Program-made: the position numbers and the translations under genes
Shown: positions 1 through 15,900 of the stretch, piece by piece
Numbering within the stretch: the first letter of the stretch is position 1
Layout: every line of letters begins with the position of its first letter
Assembly: GCA_964023205.1 (NCBI GenBank)
Contig: OZ026844.1
Coordinates: 7,128,840 to 7,192,839, forward strand
Source: Lutraria lutraria
Lineage: Eukaryota > Mollusca > Bivalvia > Venerida > Mactridae
Direction: 5' to 3'
Length of the DNA: 64,000 bases
Notes under the pieces: model-generated
Seen by the model: the letters and a program-made list of their open reading frames with translations, nothing else
What the model was told of the DNA's origin: nothing
Database searches by the model: none

Positions 1-51
1 TGTCCATGCTTCGTTTAGCTTGGAAGTTATTAACATTTTAGAAATGGCAGT

Positions 52-3000
52 TTGAGAGAAAATTTACTTGCGCGGGTGCTTTACGACAAATTTTTATCTT
101 TCATTTACTCTTTAATTGTAGATAGTACAGACATGGGACCATTACAGACAAGTAATATACATCGATGGAAATCTGTGGTGAAAGCAGATTTGGTATGGTA
201 TGGTTACTTTTGGTGTTATTACATTTCTAGAATATCCTGGCGTCAGGATTTTACGACAAATCTAATTTTTTATTTTCTCCTTAAGCGCTGTTGGTACATG
301 AATCCAACTTTATTTACAAGTAGTTGGCATGGACAGAAGTCAGTAGCAAGGTTGAATTTGCTATGCTCTGCTTACTTTTGACTTTATTGAAATTCTAGAA
401 ATGACCGTCTCCGAGGAAAATCTCAGTGAGTTGCTGAACATCTTTGATTTGCAATATCTCTACCATTATTTGGTCTTCAGTATTGAAACTGCACATGCTA
501 GTAATGGACATCCCTGAAAACCAGGGACACAAAAGGCGTGGCCATGCTTCGTTTAGCTTGGAAGTTATTAACATTTTAGAAATGGCAGTTTGAGAGAAAA
601 TTTACTTGCGCGGGTGCTTTACGACAAATTTTTATCTTTCATTTACTCTTTAATTGTAGATAGTACAGACATATGACCATTACAGACATGTAATATACAT
701 CAATGAAAATCTGTGGTGAAAGCAGATTTGGTATGGTATGGTTACTTTTGGTGTTATTACATTTCTAGAATATCCTGGCGTCAAGATTTTATGACAAATC
801 TAATTTTTTATTTTCTCCTTAAGCGCTGTTGGTACATGAATGCAACTTTATTTACAAGTAGTTGGCATGGACAGAAGTCAGTGGCAAGGTTGAATATGCT
901 ATGCTCTGCTTACTTTTGACTTTATTGAAATTCTAGAAATGACCGTCTCCGAGGAAAATCTCAGTGAGTTGCTGAACATCTTTGATTTGCAATATCTCTA
1001 CCATTATTTGGTCTTCAGCATTTAAAATGCACATGCTAGTAATGGATATCCCTGAAAATCTGGGCCCTAAAAGGTGTGGCCATGCTTCGTTTACCTTGGA
1101 AGTTATTAACATTTTAGAAATGGCAGTTTGAGAGAAAATTTACTTGCGCGGGTGCTTTACGACAAATTTTTATCTTTCATTTACTCTTTAATTGTAGATA
1201 GTACAAACGTGGGACCATTACAGACAAGTAATATACATCAATGGAAATCTGTGGTGAAAGCAGATTTGGTATGGTATGGTTACTTTTGGTGTTATTACAT
1301 TTCTAGAATATCCTGGCGTCAGGATTTTATGACAAATCTATTTTTTTATTTTCTCCTTAAGCGCTGTTGGTACATGAATCCAACTTTATTTACAAGTAGT
1401 TGGCATGGACAGAAGTCTGTAGCAAGGTTGAATTTGCTATGCTCTGCTTACTTTTGACTTTATTGAAATTCTAGAAATGACCGTCTCCGAGGAAAAACTC
1501 AGTGAGTTGCTGAACATCTTTGATTTGCAATATCTCTACCATTATTTGGTCTTCAGCATTGAAACTGCACATGCTAGTAATGGACATCCCTGAAAATCAG
1601 GGACACAAAAGGCGTTGCCATGCTTCGTTTAGCTTGGAAGTTATTAACATTTTAGAAATGGCAGTTTGAGAGAAAATTTACTTGCGCGGGTGCTTTACGT
1701 CAATTTTTTATCTTTCATTTACTCTTTAATTGTAGATAGTACAGACATGGGACCATTACAGACAAGTAATATACATCAATGGAAATCTGTGGTGAAAGCA
1801 GATTTGGTATGGTATGGTAACTTTTGGTGTTATTACATTTCTAGAATATCCTGGCGTCAGGATTTTATGACAAATCTATTTTTTTATTTTCTCCTTAAGC
1901 GCTGTTGGTACATGAATGCAACTTTATTTACAAGTAGTTGGCATGGACAGAAGTCAGTAGCAAGGTTGAATTTGCTATGCTCTGCTTACTTTTGACTTTA
2001 TTGAAATTCTAGAAATGACCATGTCCGAGGAAAATCTCAGTGAGTTGCTGAACATCTTTGATTTGCAATATCTCTACCATTATTTGGTCTTCAACATTGA
2101 AACTGCACATGCTAGTAATGGACATCCCTGAAAACCAGGGACACAAAAGGCGTGGCCATGCTTCGTTTACCTTGGAAGTTATTAAAATTTTAGAAATGGC
2201 AGTTTGAGAGAAAATTTACTTGTGCGGGTGCTTTACGACAAATTTTTATCTTTCATTTACTCTTTAATTGTAGATAGTACAAACTAAACGTGGGACCATT
2301 ACAGACAAGTAATATACATCAATGGAAATCTGTGGTGAAAGCAGATTTGGTATGGTATGGTAACTTTTGGTGTTATTACATTTCTAGAATATCCTGGCGT
2401 CAGGATTTTATGACAAATCTATTTTTTTATTTTCTCCTTAAGCGCTGTTGGTACATGAATCCAACTTTATTTACAAGTAGTTGGCATGGACAGAAGTCTG
2501 TAGCAAGGTTGAATTTGCTATGCTCTGCTTACTTTTGACTTTATTGAAATTCTAGAAATGACCATGTCCGAGGAAAATCTCAGTGAGTTGCTGAACATCT
2601 TTGATTTGCAATATCTCTACCATTATTTGGTCTTCAGCATTGAAACTGCACATGATAGTAATGGACATCCCTGAAAATCAGGGACACAAAAGGCGTTGCC
2701 ATGCTTCGTTTAGCTTGGAAGTTATTAACATTTTAGAAATGGCAGTTTGAGAGAAAATTTACTTGCGCGGGTGCTTTACGTCAATTTTTTATCTTTCATT
2801 TACTCTTTAATTGTAGATAGTACAGACATGGGACCATTACAGACAAGTAATATACATCAATGGAAATCTGTGGTGAAAGCAGATTTGGTATGGTATGGTA
2901 ACTTTTGGTGTTATTACATTTCTAGAATATCCTGGCGTCAGGATTTTATGACAAATCTATTTTTTTATTTTTCTCCTTAAGCGCTGTTGGTACATGAATG

Positions 3001-4366
3001 CAACTTTATTTACAAGTAGTTGGCATGGACAGAAGTCAGTAGCAAGGTTGAATTTGCTATGCTCTGCTTACTTTTGACTTTATTGAAATTCTAGAAATGA
3101 CCATGTCCGAGGAAAATCTCAGTGAGTTGCTGAACATCTTTGATTTGCAATATCTCTACCATTATTTGGTCTTCAACATTGAAACTGCACATGCTAGTAA
3201 TGGACATCCCTGAAAACCAGGGACACAAAAGGCGTGGCCATGCTTCGTTTACCTTGGAAGTTATTAAAATTTTAGAAATGGCAGTTTGAGAGAAAATTTA
3301 CTTGTGCGGGTGCTTTACGACAAATTTTTATCTTTCATTTACTCTTTAATTGTAGATAGTACAAACTAAACGTGGGACCATTACAGACAAGTAATATACA
3401 TCAATGGAAATCTGTGGTGAAAGCAGATTTGGTATGGTATGGTAACTTTTGGTGTTATTACATTTCTAGAATATCCTGGCGTCAGGATTTTATGACAAAT
3501 CTATTTTTTTATTTTCTCCTTAAGCGCTGTTGGTACATGAATCCAACTTTATTTACAAGTAGTTGGCATGGACAGAAGTCTGTAGCAAGGTTGAATTTGC
3601 TATGCTCTGCTTACTTTTGACTTTATTGAAATTCTAGAAATGACCGTCTCCGAGGAAAAACTCAGTGAGTTGCTGAACATCTTTGATTTGCAATATCTCT
3701 ACCATTATTTGGTCTTCAGCATTGAAACTGCACATGATAGTAATGGACATCCCTGAAAATCAGGGACACAAAAGGCGTGGCCATGCTTCGTTTAGCTTAG
3801 AAGTTATTAACATTTTAGAAATGGCAGTTTGAGAGAAAATTTACTTGCGCGGGTGCTTTACGACAAATTTTTATCTTTCATTTACTCTTTAATTGTAGAT
3901 AGTACAGACATGGGACCATTACAGACAAGTAATATACATCGATGGAAATCTGTGGTGAAAGCAGATTTGGTATGGTATGGTTACTTTTGGTGTTATTACT
4001 TTTCTAGAATATCCTGGCGTCAGGATTTTACGACAAATCTAATTTTTTATTTTCTCCTTAAGCGCTGTTGGTACATGAATGCAACTTTATTTACAAGTAG
4101 TTGGCATGGACAGAAGTCAGTAGCAAGGTTGAATTTGCTATGCTCTGCTTACTTTTGACTTTATTGAAATTCTAGAAATGACCGTCTCCGAGGAAAAACT
4201 CAGTGAGTTGCTGAACATCTTTGATTTGCAATATCTCTACCATTATTTGATCTTTAGCATTGAAACTTCACATGCTAGTAATGGACATACCTGAAAATCA
4301 GGGACACAAAAGGCGTTGCCATGCTTCGTTTAGCTTGGAAGTTATTAACATTTTAGAAATGGCAGT
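52..4366 (+). repeat. 8-monomer higher-order repeat, copy 1 (4,315 bp)
   Basis: The monomer order is A-B-C-D-E-F-E-G. The same order and exactly the same total length recur at 7053-11367 and 12981-17295. Only scattered single-base differences were noticed between copies; for example the TTGATCTTTAGC variant near 4248 reads TTGGTCTTTAGC near 11249. Monomers of the same type in different copies are far more alike than neighbouring monomers, which is the defining property of a higher-order repeat. This copy is followed by H-A-B-B-I, giving a 13-monomer period of 7,001 bp before the next A monomer. Confidence 0.93.
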
Positions 4367-7052
4367 TTGAGAGAAAATTTACTTGCGCGGGTGCTTTACG
4401 TCAATTTTTTATCTTTCATTTACTCTTTAATTGTAGATAGTACAGACATGGGACCATTACAGACAAGTAATATACATCAATGGAAATCTGTGGTGAAAGC
4501 AGATTTGGTATGGTATGGTAACTTGGTGTTATTACATTTCTAGAATATCCTGGCGTCAGGATTTTATGACAAATCTAATTTTTTATTTTCTCCTTAAGCG
4601 CTGTTGGTACATGAATGCAACTTTATTTACAAGTAGTTGGCATGGACAGAAGTCAGTGGCAAGGTTGAATATGCTATGCTCTGCTTACTTTTGACTTTAT
4701 TGAAATTCTAGAAATGACCGTCTCCGAGGAAATCTCAGTGAGTTGCTGAACATCTTTGATTTGCAATATCTCTACCATTATTTGGTCTTCAGCATTGAAA
4801 CTGCACATGATAGTAATGGACATCCCTGAAAATCAGGGACACAAAAGGCGTGGCCATGCTTCGTTTAGCTTAGAAGTTATTAACATTTTAGAAATGGCAG
4901 TTTGAGAGAAAATTTACTTGCGCGGGTGCTTTACGACAAATTTTTATCTTTCATTTACTCTTTAATTGTAGATAGTACAGACATGGGACCATTACAGACA
5001 AGTAATATACATCGATGGAAATCTGTGGTGAAAGCAGATTTGGTATGGTATGGTTACTTTTGGTGTTATTACATTTCTAGAATATCCTGGCGTCAGGATT
5101 TTACGACAAATCTAATTTTTTATTTTCTCCTTAAGCGCTGTTGGTACATGAATGCAACTTTATTTACAAGTAGTTGGCATGGACAGAAGTCAGTAGCAAG
5201 GTTGAATTTGCTATGCTCTGCTTACTTTTGACTTTATTGAAATTCTAGAAATGACCGTCTCCGAGGAAAATCTCAGTGAGTTGCTGAACATCTTTGATTT
5301 GCAATATCTCTACCATTATTTGGTCTTCAGCATTGAAACTGCACATGCTAGTAATGGACATCCCTGAAAACCAGGGACACAAAAGGCGTGGCCATGCTTC
5401 GTTTAGCTTGGAAGTTATTAACATTTTAGAAATGGCAGTTTGAGAGAAAATTTACTTGCGCGGGTGCTTTACGACAAATTTTTATCTTTCATTTACTCTT
5501 TAATTGTAGATAGTACAGACATATGACCATTACAGACATGTAATATACATCAATGAAAATCTGTGGTGAAAGCAGATTTGGTATGGTATGGTTACTTTTG
5601 GTGTTATTACATTTCTAGAATATCCTGGCGTCAAGATTTTATGACAAATCTAATTTTTTATTTTCTCCTTAAGCGCTGTTGGTACATGAATGCAACTTTA
5701 TTTACAAGTAGTTGGCATGGACAGAAGTCAGTGGCAAGGTTGAATATGCTATGCTCTGCTTACTTTTGACTTTATTGAAATTCTAGAAATGACCGTCTCC
5801 GAGGAAATCTCAGTGAGTTGCTGAACATCTTTGATTTGCAATATCTCTACCATTATTTGGTCTTCAGCATTGAAACTGCACATGCTAGTAATGGACATCC
5901 CTGAAAACCAGGGACATAAAAGGCGTGGCCATGCTTCGTTTAGCTTGGAAGTTATTAACATTTTAGAAATGGCAGTTTGAGAGAAAATTTACTTGCGCGG
6001 GTGCTTTACGACAAATTTTTATCTTTCATTTACTCTTTAATTGTAGATAGTACAGACATATGACCATTACAGACATGTAATATACATCAATGAAAATCTG
6101 TGGTGAAAGCAGATTTGGTATGGTATGGTTACTTTTGGTGTTATTACATTTCTAGAATATCCTGGCGTCAAGATTTTATGACAAATCTAATTTTTTATTT
6201 TCTCCTTAAGCGCTGTTGGTACATGAATGCAACTTTATTTACAAGTAGTTGGCATGGACAGAAGTCAGTGGCAAGGTTGAATATGCTATGCTCTGCTTAC
6301 TTTTGACTTTATTGAAATTCTAGAAATGACCATGTCCGAGGAAAATCTCAGTGAGTTGCTGAACATCTTTGATTTGCAATATCTCTACCATTATTTGGTC
6401 TTCAGCATTTAAAATGCACATGATAGTAATGGATATCCCTGAAAATCTGGGCCCCAAAAGGTGTGGCCATGCTTCGTTTACCTTGGAAGTTATTAACATT
6501 TTAGAAATGGCAGTTTGAGAGAAAATTTACTTGCGCGGGTGCTTTACGACAAATTTTTATCTTTCATTTACTCTTTAATTGTAGATAGTACAAACGTGGG
6601 ACCATTACAGACAAGTAATATACATCAATGGAAATCTGTGGTGAAAGCAGATTTGGTATGGTATGGTAACTTTTGGTGTAATAACATTTCTAGAATATCC
6701 TGGCGTCAGGATTTTATGACAAATCTATTTTTTTATTTTCTCCTTAAGCGCTGTTGGTACATGAATCCAACTTTATTTACAAGTAGTTGGCATGGACAGA
6801 AGTCTGTAGCAAGGTTGAATTTGCTATGCTCTGCTTACTTTTGACTTTATTGAAATTCTAGAAATGAACGTCTCCGAGGAAAAACTCAGTGAGTTGCTGA
6901 ACATCTTTGATTTGCAATATCTCTACCATTATTTGGTCTTCAGCATTGAAACTGCACATGCTAGTAATGGACATCCCTGAAAATCAGGGACACAAAAGGC
7001 GTGGCCATGCTTCGTTTAGCTTGGAAGTTATTAACATTTTAGAAATGGCAGT

Positions 7053-10000
7053 TTGAGAGAAAATTTACTTGCGCGGGTGCTTTACGACAAATTTTTATCT
7101 TTCATTTACTCTTTAATTGTAGATAGTACAGACATGGGACCATTACAGACAAGTAATATACATCGATGGAAATCTGTGGTGAAAGCAGATTTGGTATGGT
7201 ATGGTTACTTTTGGTGTTATTACATTTCTAGAATATCCTGGCGTCAGGATTTTACGACAAATCTAATTTTTTATTTTCTCCTTAAGCGCTGTTGGTACAT
7301 GAATCCAACTTTATTTACAAGTAGTTGGCATGGACAGAAGTCAGTAGCAAGGTTGAATTTGCTATGCTCTGCTTACTTTTGACTTTATTGAAATTCTAGA
7401 AATGACCGTCTCCGAGGAAAATCTCAGTGAGTTGCTGAACATCTTTGATTTGCAATATCTCTACCATTATTTGGTCTTCAGTATTGAAACTGCACATGCT
7501 AGTAATGGACATCCCTGAAAACCAGGGACACAAAAGGCGTGGCCATGCTTCGTTTAGCTTGGAAGTTATTAACATTTTAGAAATGGCAGTTTGAGAGAAA
7601 ATTTACTTGCGCGGGTGCTTTACGACAAATTTTTATCTTTCATTTACTCTTTAATTGTAGATAGTACAGACATATGACCATTACAGACATGTAATATACA
7701 TCAATGAAAATCTGTGGTGAAAGCAGATTTGGTATGGTATGGTTACTTTTGGTGTTATTACATTTCTAGAATATCCTGGCGTCAAGATTTTATGACAAAT
7801 CTAATTTTTTATTTTCTCCTTAAGCGCTGTTGGTACATGAATGCAACTTTATTTACAAGTAGTTGGCATGGACAGAAGTCAGTGGCAAGGTTGAATATGC
7901 TATGCTCTGCTTACTTTTGACTTTATTGAAATTCTAGAAATGACCGTCTCCGAGGAAAATCTCAGTGAGTTGCTGAACATCTTTGATTTGCAATATCTCT
8001 ACCATTATTTGGTCTTCAGCATTTAAAATGCACATGCTAGTAATGGATATCCCTGAAAATCTGGGCCCCAAAAGGTGTGGCCATGCTTCGTTTACCTTGG
8101 AAGTTATTAACATTTTAGAAATGGCAGTTTGAGAGAAAATTTACTTGCGCGGGTGCTTTACGACAAATTTTTATCTTTCATTTACTCTTTAATTGTAGAT
8201 AGTACAAACGTGGGACCATTACAGACAAGTAATATACATCAATGGAAATCTGTGGTGAAAGCAGATTTGGTATGGTATGGTTACTTTTGGTGTTATTACA
8301 TTTCTAGAATATCCTGGCGTCAGGATTTTATGACAAATCTATTTTTTTATTTTCTCCTTAAGCGCTGTTGGTACATGAATCCAACTTTATTTACAAGTAG
8401 TTGGCATGGACAGAAGTCTGTAGCAAGGTTGAATTTGCTATGCTCTGCTTACTTTTGACTTTATTGAAATTCTAGAAATGACCGTCTCCGAGGAAAAACT
8501 CAGTGAGTTGCTGAACATCTTTGATTTGCAATATCTCTACCATTATTTGGTCTTCAGCATTGAAACTGCACATGCTAGTAATGGACATCCCTGAAAATCA
8601 GGGACACAAAAGGCGTTGCCATGCTTCGTTTAGCTTGGAAGTTATTAACATTTTAGAAATGGCAGTTTGAGAGAAAATTTACTTGCGCGGGTGCTTTACG
8701 TCAATTTTTTATCTTTCATTTACTCTTTAATTGTAGATAGTACAGACATGGGACCATTACAGACAAGTAATATACATCAATGGAAATCTGTGGTGAAAGC
8801 AGATTTGGTATGGTATGGTAACTTTTGGTGTTATTACATTTCTAGAATATCCTGGCGTCAGGATTTTATGACAAATCTATTTTTTTATTTTCTCCTTAAG
8901 CGCTGTTGGTACATGAATGCAACTTTATTTACAAGTAGTTGGCATGGACAGAAGTCAGTAGCAAGGTTGAATTTGCTATGCTCTGCTTACTTTTGACTTT
9001 ATTGAAATTCTAGAAATGACCATGTCCGAGGAAAATCTCAGTGAGTTGCTGAACATCTTTGATTTGCAATATCTCTACCATTATTTGGTCTTCAACATTG
9101 AAACTGCACATGCTAGTAATGGACATCCCTGAAAACCAGGGACACAAAAGGCGTGGCCATGCTTCGTTTACCTTGGAAGTTATTAAAATTTTAGAAATGG
9201 CAGTTTGAGAGAAAATTTACTTGTGCGGGTGCTTTACGACAAATTTTTATCTTTCATTTACTCTTTAATTGTAGATAGTACAAACTAAACGTGGGACCAT
9301 TACAGACAAGTAATATACATCAATGGAAATCTGTGGTGAAAGCAGATTTGGTATGGTATGGTAACTTTTGGTGTTATTACATTTCTAGAATATCCTGGCG
9401 TCAGGATTTTATGACAAATCTATTTTTTTATTTTCTCCTTAAGCGCTGTTGGTACATGAATCCAACTTTATTTACAAGTAGTTGGCATGGACAGAAGTCT
9501 GTAGCAAGGTTGAATTTGCTATGCTCTGCTTACTTTTGACTTTATTGAAATTCTAGAAATGACCATGTCCGAGGAAAATCTCAGTGAGTTGCTGAACATC
9601 TTTGATTTGCAATATCTCTACCATTATTTGGTCTTCAGCATTGAAACTGCACATGATAGTAATGGACATCCCTGAAAATCAGGGACACAAAAGGCGTTGC
9701 CATGCTTCGTTTAGCTTGGAAGTTATTAACATTTTAGAAATGGCAGTTTGAGAGAAAATTTACTTGCGCGGGTGCTTTACGTCAATTTTTTATCTTTCAT
9801 TTACTCTTTAATTGTAGATAGTACAGACATGGGACCATTACAGACAAGTAATATACATCAATGGAAATCTGTGGTGAAAGCAGATTTGGTATGGTATGGT
9901 AACTTTTGGTGTTATTACATTTCTAGAATATCCTGGCGTCAGGATTTTATGACAAATCTATTTTTTTATTTTTCTCCTTAAGCGCTGTTGGTACATGAAT

Positions 10001-11367
10001 GCAACTTTATTTACAAGTAGTTGGCATGGACAGAAGTCAGTAGCAAGGTTGAATTTGCTATGCTCTGCTTACTTTTGACTTTATTGAAATTCTAGAAATG
10101 ACCATGTCCGAGGAAAATCTCAGTGAGTTGCTGAACATCTTTGATTTGCAATATCTCTACCATTATTTGGTCTTCAACATTGAAACTGCACATGCTAGTA
10201 ATGGACATCCCTGAAAACCAGGGACACAAAAGGCGTGGCCATGCTTCGTTTACCTTGGAAGTTATTAAAATTTTAGAAATGGCAGTTTGAGAGAAAATTT
10301 ACTTGTGCGGGTGCTTTACGACAAATTTTTATCTTTCATTTACTCTTTAATTGTAGATAGTACAAACTAAACGTGGGACCATTACAGACAAGTAATATAC
10401 ATCAATGGAAATCTGTGGTGAAAGCAGATTTGGTATGGTATGGTAACTTTTGGTGTTATTACATTTCTAGAATATCCTGGCGTCAGGATTTTATGACAAA
10501 TCTATTTTTTTATTTTCTCCTTAAGCGCTGTTGGTACATGAATCCAACTTTATTTACAAGTAGTTGGCATGGACAGAAGTCTGTAGCAAGGTTGAATTTG
10601 CTATGCTCTGCTTACTTTTGACTTTATTGAAATTCTAGAAATGACCGTCTCCGAGGAAAAACTCAGTGAGTTGCTGAACATCTTTGATTTGCAATATCTC
10701 TACCATTATTTGGTCTTCAGCATTGAAACTGCACATGATAGTAATGGACATCCCTGAAAATCAGGGACACAAAAGGCGTGGCCATGCTTCGTTTAGCTTA
10801 GAAGTTATTAACATTTTAGAAATGGCAGTTTGAGAGAAAATTTACTTGCGCGGGTGCTTTACGACAAATTTTTATCTTTCATTTACTCTTTAATTGTAGA
10901 TAGTACAGACATGGGACCATTACAGACAAGTAATATACATCGATGGAAATCTGTGGTGAAAGCAGATTTGGTATGGTATGGTTACTTTTGGTGTTATTAC
11001 TTTTCTAGAATATCCTGGCGTCAGGATTTTACGACAAATCTAATTTTTTATTTTCTCCTTAAGCGCTGTTGGTACATGAATGCAACTTTATTTACAAGTA
11101 GTTGGCATGGACAGAAGTCAGTAGCAAGGTTGAATTTGCTATGCTCTGCTTACTTTTGACTTTATTGAAATTCTAGAAATGACCGTCTCCGAGGAAAAAC
11201 TCAGTGAGTTGCTGAACATCTTTGATTTGCAATATCTCTACCATTATTTGGTCTTTAGCATTGAAACTTCACATGCTAGTAATGGACATACCTGAAAATC
11301 AGGGACACAAAAGGCGTTGCCATGCTTCGTTTAGCTTGGAAGTTATTAACATTTTAGAAATGGCAGT
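7053..11367 (+). repeat. 8-monomer higher-order repeat, copy 2 (4,315 bp)
   Basis: The A-B-C-D-E-F-E-G order matches copy 1 monomer for monomer, including the E insertions and the extra T of the F monomer. It is followed by H-B-I, so the distance to the next A monomer is 5,928 bp (11 monomers) instead of 7,001. The 1,073-bp difference equals the A and B monomers at 4902-5976 (1,075 bp) less the 2-bp size difference between the two H monomers. This points to loss or gain of exactly two monomers. Confidence 0.93.
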
Positions 11368-12980
11368 TTGAGAGAAAATTTACTTGTGCGGGTGCTTTAC
11401 GTCAATTTTTTATCTTTCATTTACTCTTTAATTGTAGATAGTACAGACATGGGACCATTACAGACAAGTAATATACATCAATGGAAATCTGTGGTGAAAG
11501 CAGATTTGGTATGGTATGGTAACTTTTGGTGTTATTACATTTCTAGAATATCCTGGCGTCAGGATTTTATGACAAATCTAATTTTTTATTTTCTCCTTAA
11601 GCGCTGTTGGTACATGAATGCAACTTTATTTACAAGTAGTTGGCATGGACAGAAGTCAGTGGCAAGGTTGAATATGCTATGCTCTGCTTACTTTTGACTT
11701 TATTGAAATTCTAGAAATGACCGTCTCCGAGGAAATCTCAGTGAGTTGCTGAACATCTTTGATTTGCAATATCTCTACCATTATTTGGTCTTCAGCATTG
11801 AAACTGCACATGCTAGTAATGGACATCCCTGAAAACCAGGGACATAAAAGGCGTGGCCATGCTTCGTTTAGCTTGGAAGTTATTAACATTTTAGAAATGG
11901 CAGTTTGAGAGAAAATTTACTTGCGCGGGTGCTTTACGACAAATTTTTATCTTTCATTTACTCTTTAATTGTAGATAGTACAGACATATGACCATTACAG
12001 ACATGTAATATACATCAATGAAAATCTGTGGTGAAAGCAGATTTGGTATGGTATGGTTACTTTTGGTGTTATTACATTTCTAGAATATCCTGGCGTCAAG
12101 ATTTTATGACAAATCTAATTTTTTATTTTCTCCTTAAGCGCTGTTGGTACATGAATGCAACTTTATTTACAAGTAGTTGGCATGGACAGAAGTCAGTGGC
12201 AAGGTTGAATATGCTATGCTCTGCTTACTTTTGACTTTATTGAAATTCTAGAAATGACCATGTCCGAGGAAAATCTCAGTGAGTTGCTGAACATCTTTGA
12301 TTTGCAATATCTCTACCATTATTTGGTCTTCAGCATTTAAAATGCACATGATAGTAATGGATATCCCTGAAAATCTGGGCCCCAAAAGGTGTGGCCATGC
12401 TTCGTTTACCTTGGAAGTTATTACCATTTTAGAAATGGCAGTTTGAGAGAAAATTTACTTGCGCGGGTGCTTTACGACAAATTTTTATCTTTCATTTACT
12501 CTTTAATTGTAGATAGTACAAACGTGGGACCATTACAGACAAGTAATATACATCAATGGAAATCTGTGGTGAAAGCAGATTTGGTATGGTATGGTAACTT
12601 TTGGTGTAATAACATTTCTAGAATATCCTGGCGTCAGGATTTTATGACAAATCTATTTTTTTATTTTCTCCTTAAGCGCTGTTGGTACATGAATCCAACT
12701 TTATTTACAAGTAGTTGGCATGGACAGAAGTCTGTAGCAAGGTTGAATTTGCTATGCTCTGCTTACTTTTGACTTTATTGAAATTCTAGAAATGAACGTC
12801 TCCGAGGAAAAACTCAGTGAGTTGCTGAACATCTTTGATTTGCAATATCTCTACCATTATTTGGTCTTCAGCATTGAAACTGCACATGCTAGTAATGGAC
12901 ATCCCTGAAAATCAGGGACACAAAAGGCGTGGCCATGCTTCGTTTAGCTTAGAAGTTATTAACATTTTAGAAATGGCAGT

Positions 12981-15900
12981 TTGAGAGAAAATTTACTTGC
13001 GCGGGTGCTTTACGACAAATTTTTATCTTTCATTTACTCTTTAATTGTAGATAGTACAGACATGGGACCATTACAGACAAGTAATATACATCGATGGAAA
13101 TCTGTGGTGAAAGCAGATTTGGTATGGTATGGTTACTTTTGGTGTTATTACATTTCTAGAATATCCTGGCGTCAGGATTTTACGACAAATCTAATTTTTT
13201 ATTTTCTCCTTAAGCGCTGTTGGTACATGAATCCAACTTTATTTACAAGTAGTTGGCATGGACAGAAGTCAGTAGCAAGGTTGAATTTGCTATGCTCTGC
13301 TTACTTTTGACTTTATTGAAATTCTAGAAATGACCGTCTCCGAGGAAAATCTCAGTGAGTTGCTGAACATCTTTGATTTGCAATATCTCTACCATTATTT
13401 GGTCTTCAGTATTGAAACTGCACATGCTAGTAATGGACATCCCTGAAAACCAGGGACACAAAAGGCGTGGCCATGCTTCGTTTAGCTTGGAAGTTATTAA
13501 CATTTTAGAAATGGCAGTTTGAGAGAAAATTTACTTGCGCGGGTGCTTTACGACAAATTTTTATCTTTCATTTACTCTTTAATTGTAGATAGTACAGACA
13601 TATGACCATTACAGACATGTAATATACATCAATGAAAATCTGTGGTGAAAGCAGATTTGGTATGGTATGGTTACTTTTGGTGTTATTACATTTCTAGAAT
13701 ATCCTGGCGTCAAGATTTTATGACAAATCTAATTTTTTATTTTCTCCTTAAGCGCTGTTGGTACATGAATGCAACTTTATTTACAAGTAGTTGGCATGGA
13801 CAGAAGTCAGTGGCAAGGTTGAATATGCTATGCTCTGCTTACTTTTGACTTTATTGAAATTCTAGAAATGACCGTCTCCGAGGAAAATCTCAGTGAGTTG
13901 CTGAACATCTTTGATTTGCAATATCTCTACCATTATTTGGTCTTCAGCATTTAAAATGCACATGCTAGTAATGGATATCCCTGAAAATCTGGGCCCCAAA
14001 AGGTGTGGCCATGCTTCGTTTACCTTGGAAGTTATTAACATTTTAGAAATGGCAGTTTGAGAGAAAATTTACTTGCGCGGGTGCTTTACGACAAATTTTT
14101 ATCTTTCATTTACTCTTTAATTGTAGATAGTACAAACGTGGGACCATTACAGACAAGTAATATACATCAATGGAAATCTGTGGTGAAAGCAGATTTGGTA
14201 TGGTATGGTTACTTTTGGTGTTATTACATTTCTAGAATATCCTGGCGTCAGGATTTTATGACAAATCTATTTTTTTATTTTCTCCTTAAGCGCTGTTGGT
14301 ACATGAATCCAACTTTATTTACAAGTAGTTGGCATGGACAGAAGTCTGTAGCAAGGTTGAATTTGCTATGCTCTGCTTACTTTTGACTTTATTGAAATTC
14401 TAGAAATGACCGTCTCCGAGGAAAAACTCAGTGAGTTGCTGAACATCTTTGATTTGCAATATCTCTACCATTATTTGGTCTTCAGCATTGAAACTGCACA
14501 TGCTAGTAATGGACATCCCTGAAAATCAGGGACACAAAAGGCGTTGCCATGCTTCGTTTAGCTTGGAAGTTATTAACATTTTAGAAATGGCAGTTTGAGA
14601 GAAAATTTACTTGCGCGGGTGCTTTACGTCAATTTTTTATCTTTCATTTACTCTTTAATTGTAGATAGTACAGACATGGGACCATTACAGACAAGTAATA
14701 TACATCAATGGAAATCTGTGGTGAAAGCAGATTTGGTATGGTATGGTAACTTTTGGTGTTATTACATTTCTAGAATATCCTGGCGTCAGGATTTTATGAC
14801 AAATCTATTTTTTTATTTTCTCCTTAAGCGCTGTTGGTACATGAATGCAACTTTATTTACAAGTAGTTGGCATGGACAGAAGTCAGTAGCAAGGTTGAAT
14901 TTGCTATGCTCTGCTTACTTTTGACTTTATTGAAATTCTAGAAATGACCATATCCGAGGAAAATCTCAGTGAGTTGCTGAACATCTTTGATTTGCAATAT
15001 CTCTACCATTATTTGGTCTTCAACATTGAAACTGCACATGCTAGTAATGGACATCCCTGAAAACCAGGGACACAAAAGGCGTGGCCATGCTTCGTTTACC
15101 TTGGAAGTTATTAAAATTTTAGAAATGGCAGTTTGAGAGAAAATTTACTTGTGCGGGTGCTTTACGACAAATTTTTATCTTTCATTTACTCTTTAATTGT
15201 AGATAGTACAAACTAAACGTGGGACCATTACAGACAAGTAATATACATCAATGGAAATCTGTGGTGAAAGCAGATTTGGTATGGTATGGTAACTTTTGGT
15301 GTTATTACATTTCTAGAATATCCTGGCGTCAGGATTTTATGACAAATCTATTTTTTTATTTTCTCCTTAAGCGCTGTTGGTACATGAATCCAACTTTATT
15401 TACAAGTAGTTGGCATGGACAGAAGTCAGTAGCAAGGTTGAATTTGCTATGCTCTGCTTACTTTTGACTTTATTGAAATTCTAGAAATGACCATGTCCGA
15501 GGAAAATCTCAGTGAGTTGCTGAACATCTTTGATTTGCAATATCTCTACCATTATTTGGTCTTCAGCATTGAAACTGCACATGATAGTAATGGACATCCC
15601 TGAAAATCAGGGACACAAAAGGCGTTGCCATGCTTCGTTTAGCTTGGAAGTTATTAACATTTTAGAAATGGCAGTTTGAGAGAAAATTTACTTGCGCGGG
15701 TGCTTTACGTCAATTTTTTATCTTTCATTTACTCTTTAATTGTAGATAGTACAGACATGGGACCATTACAGACAAGTAATATACATCAATGGAAATCTGT
15801 GGTGAAAGCAGATTTGGTATGGTATGGTAACTTTTGGTGTTATTACATTTCTAGAATATCCTGGCGTCAGGATTTTATGACAAATCTATTTTTTTATTTT

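Noticed and set aside
5749..11889. Minus-strand 70-codon open frames at 5749-5961 and 11677-11889
   Set aside because: They arise from a one-base deletion (GGAAATCTC) in two related monomers and are absent in all others, so they are chance frames.
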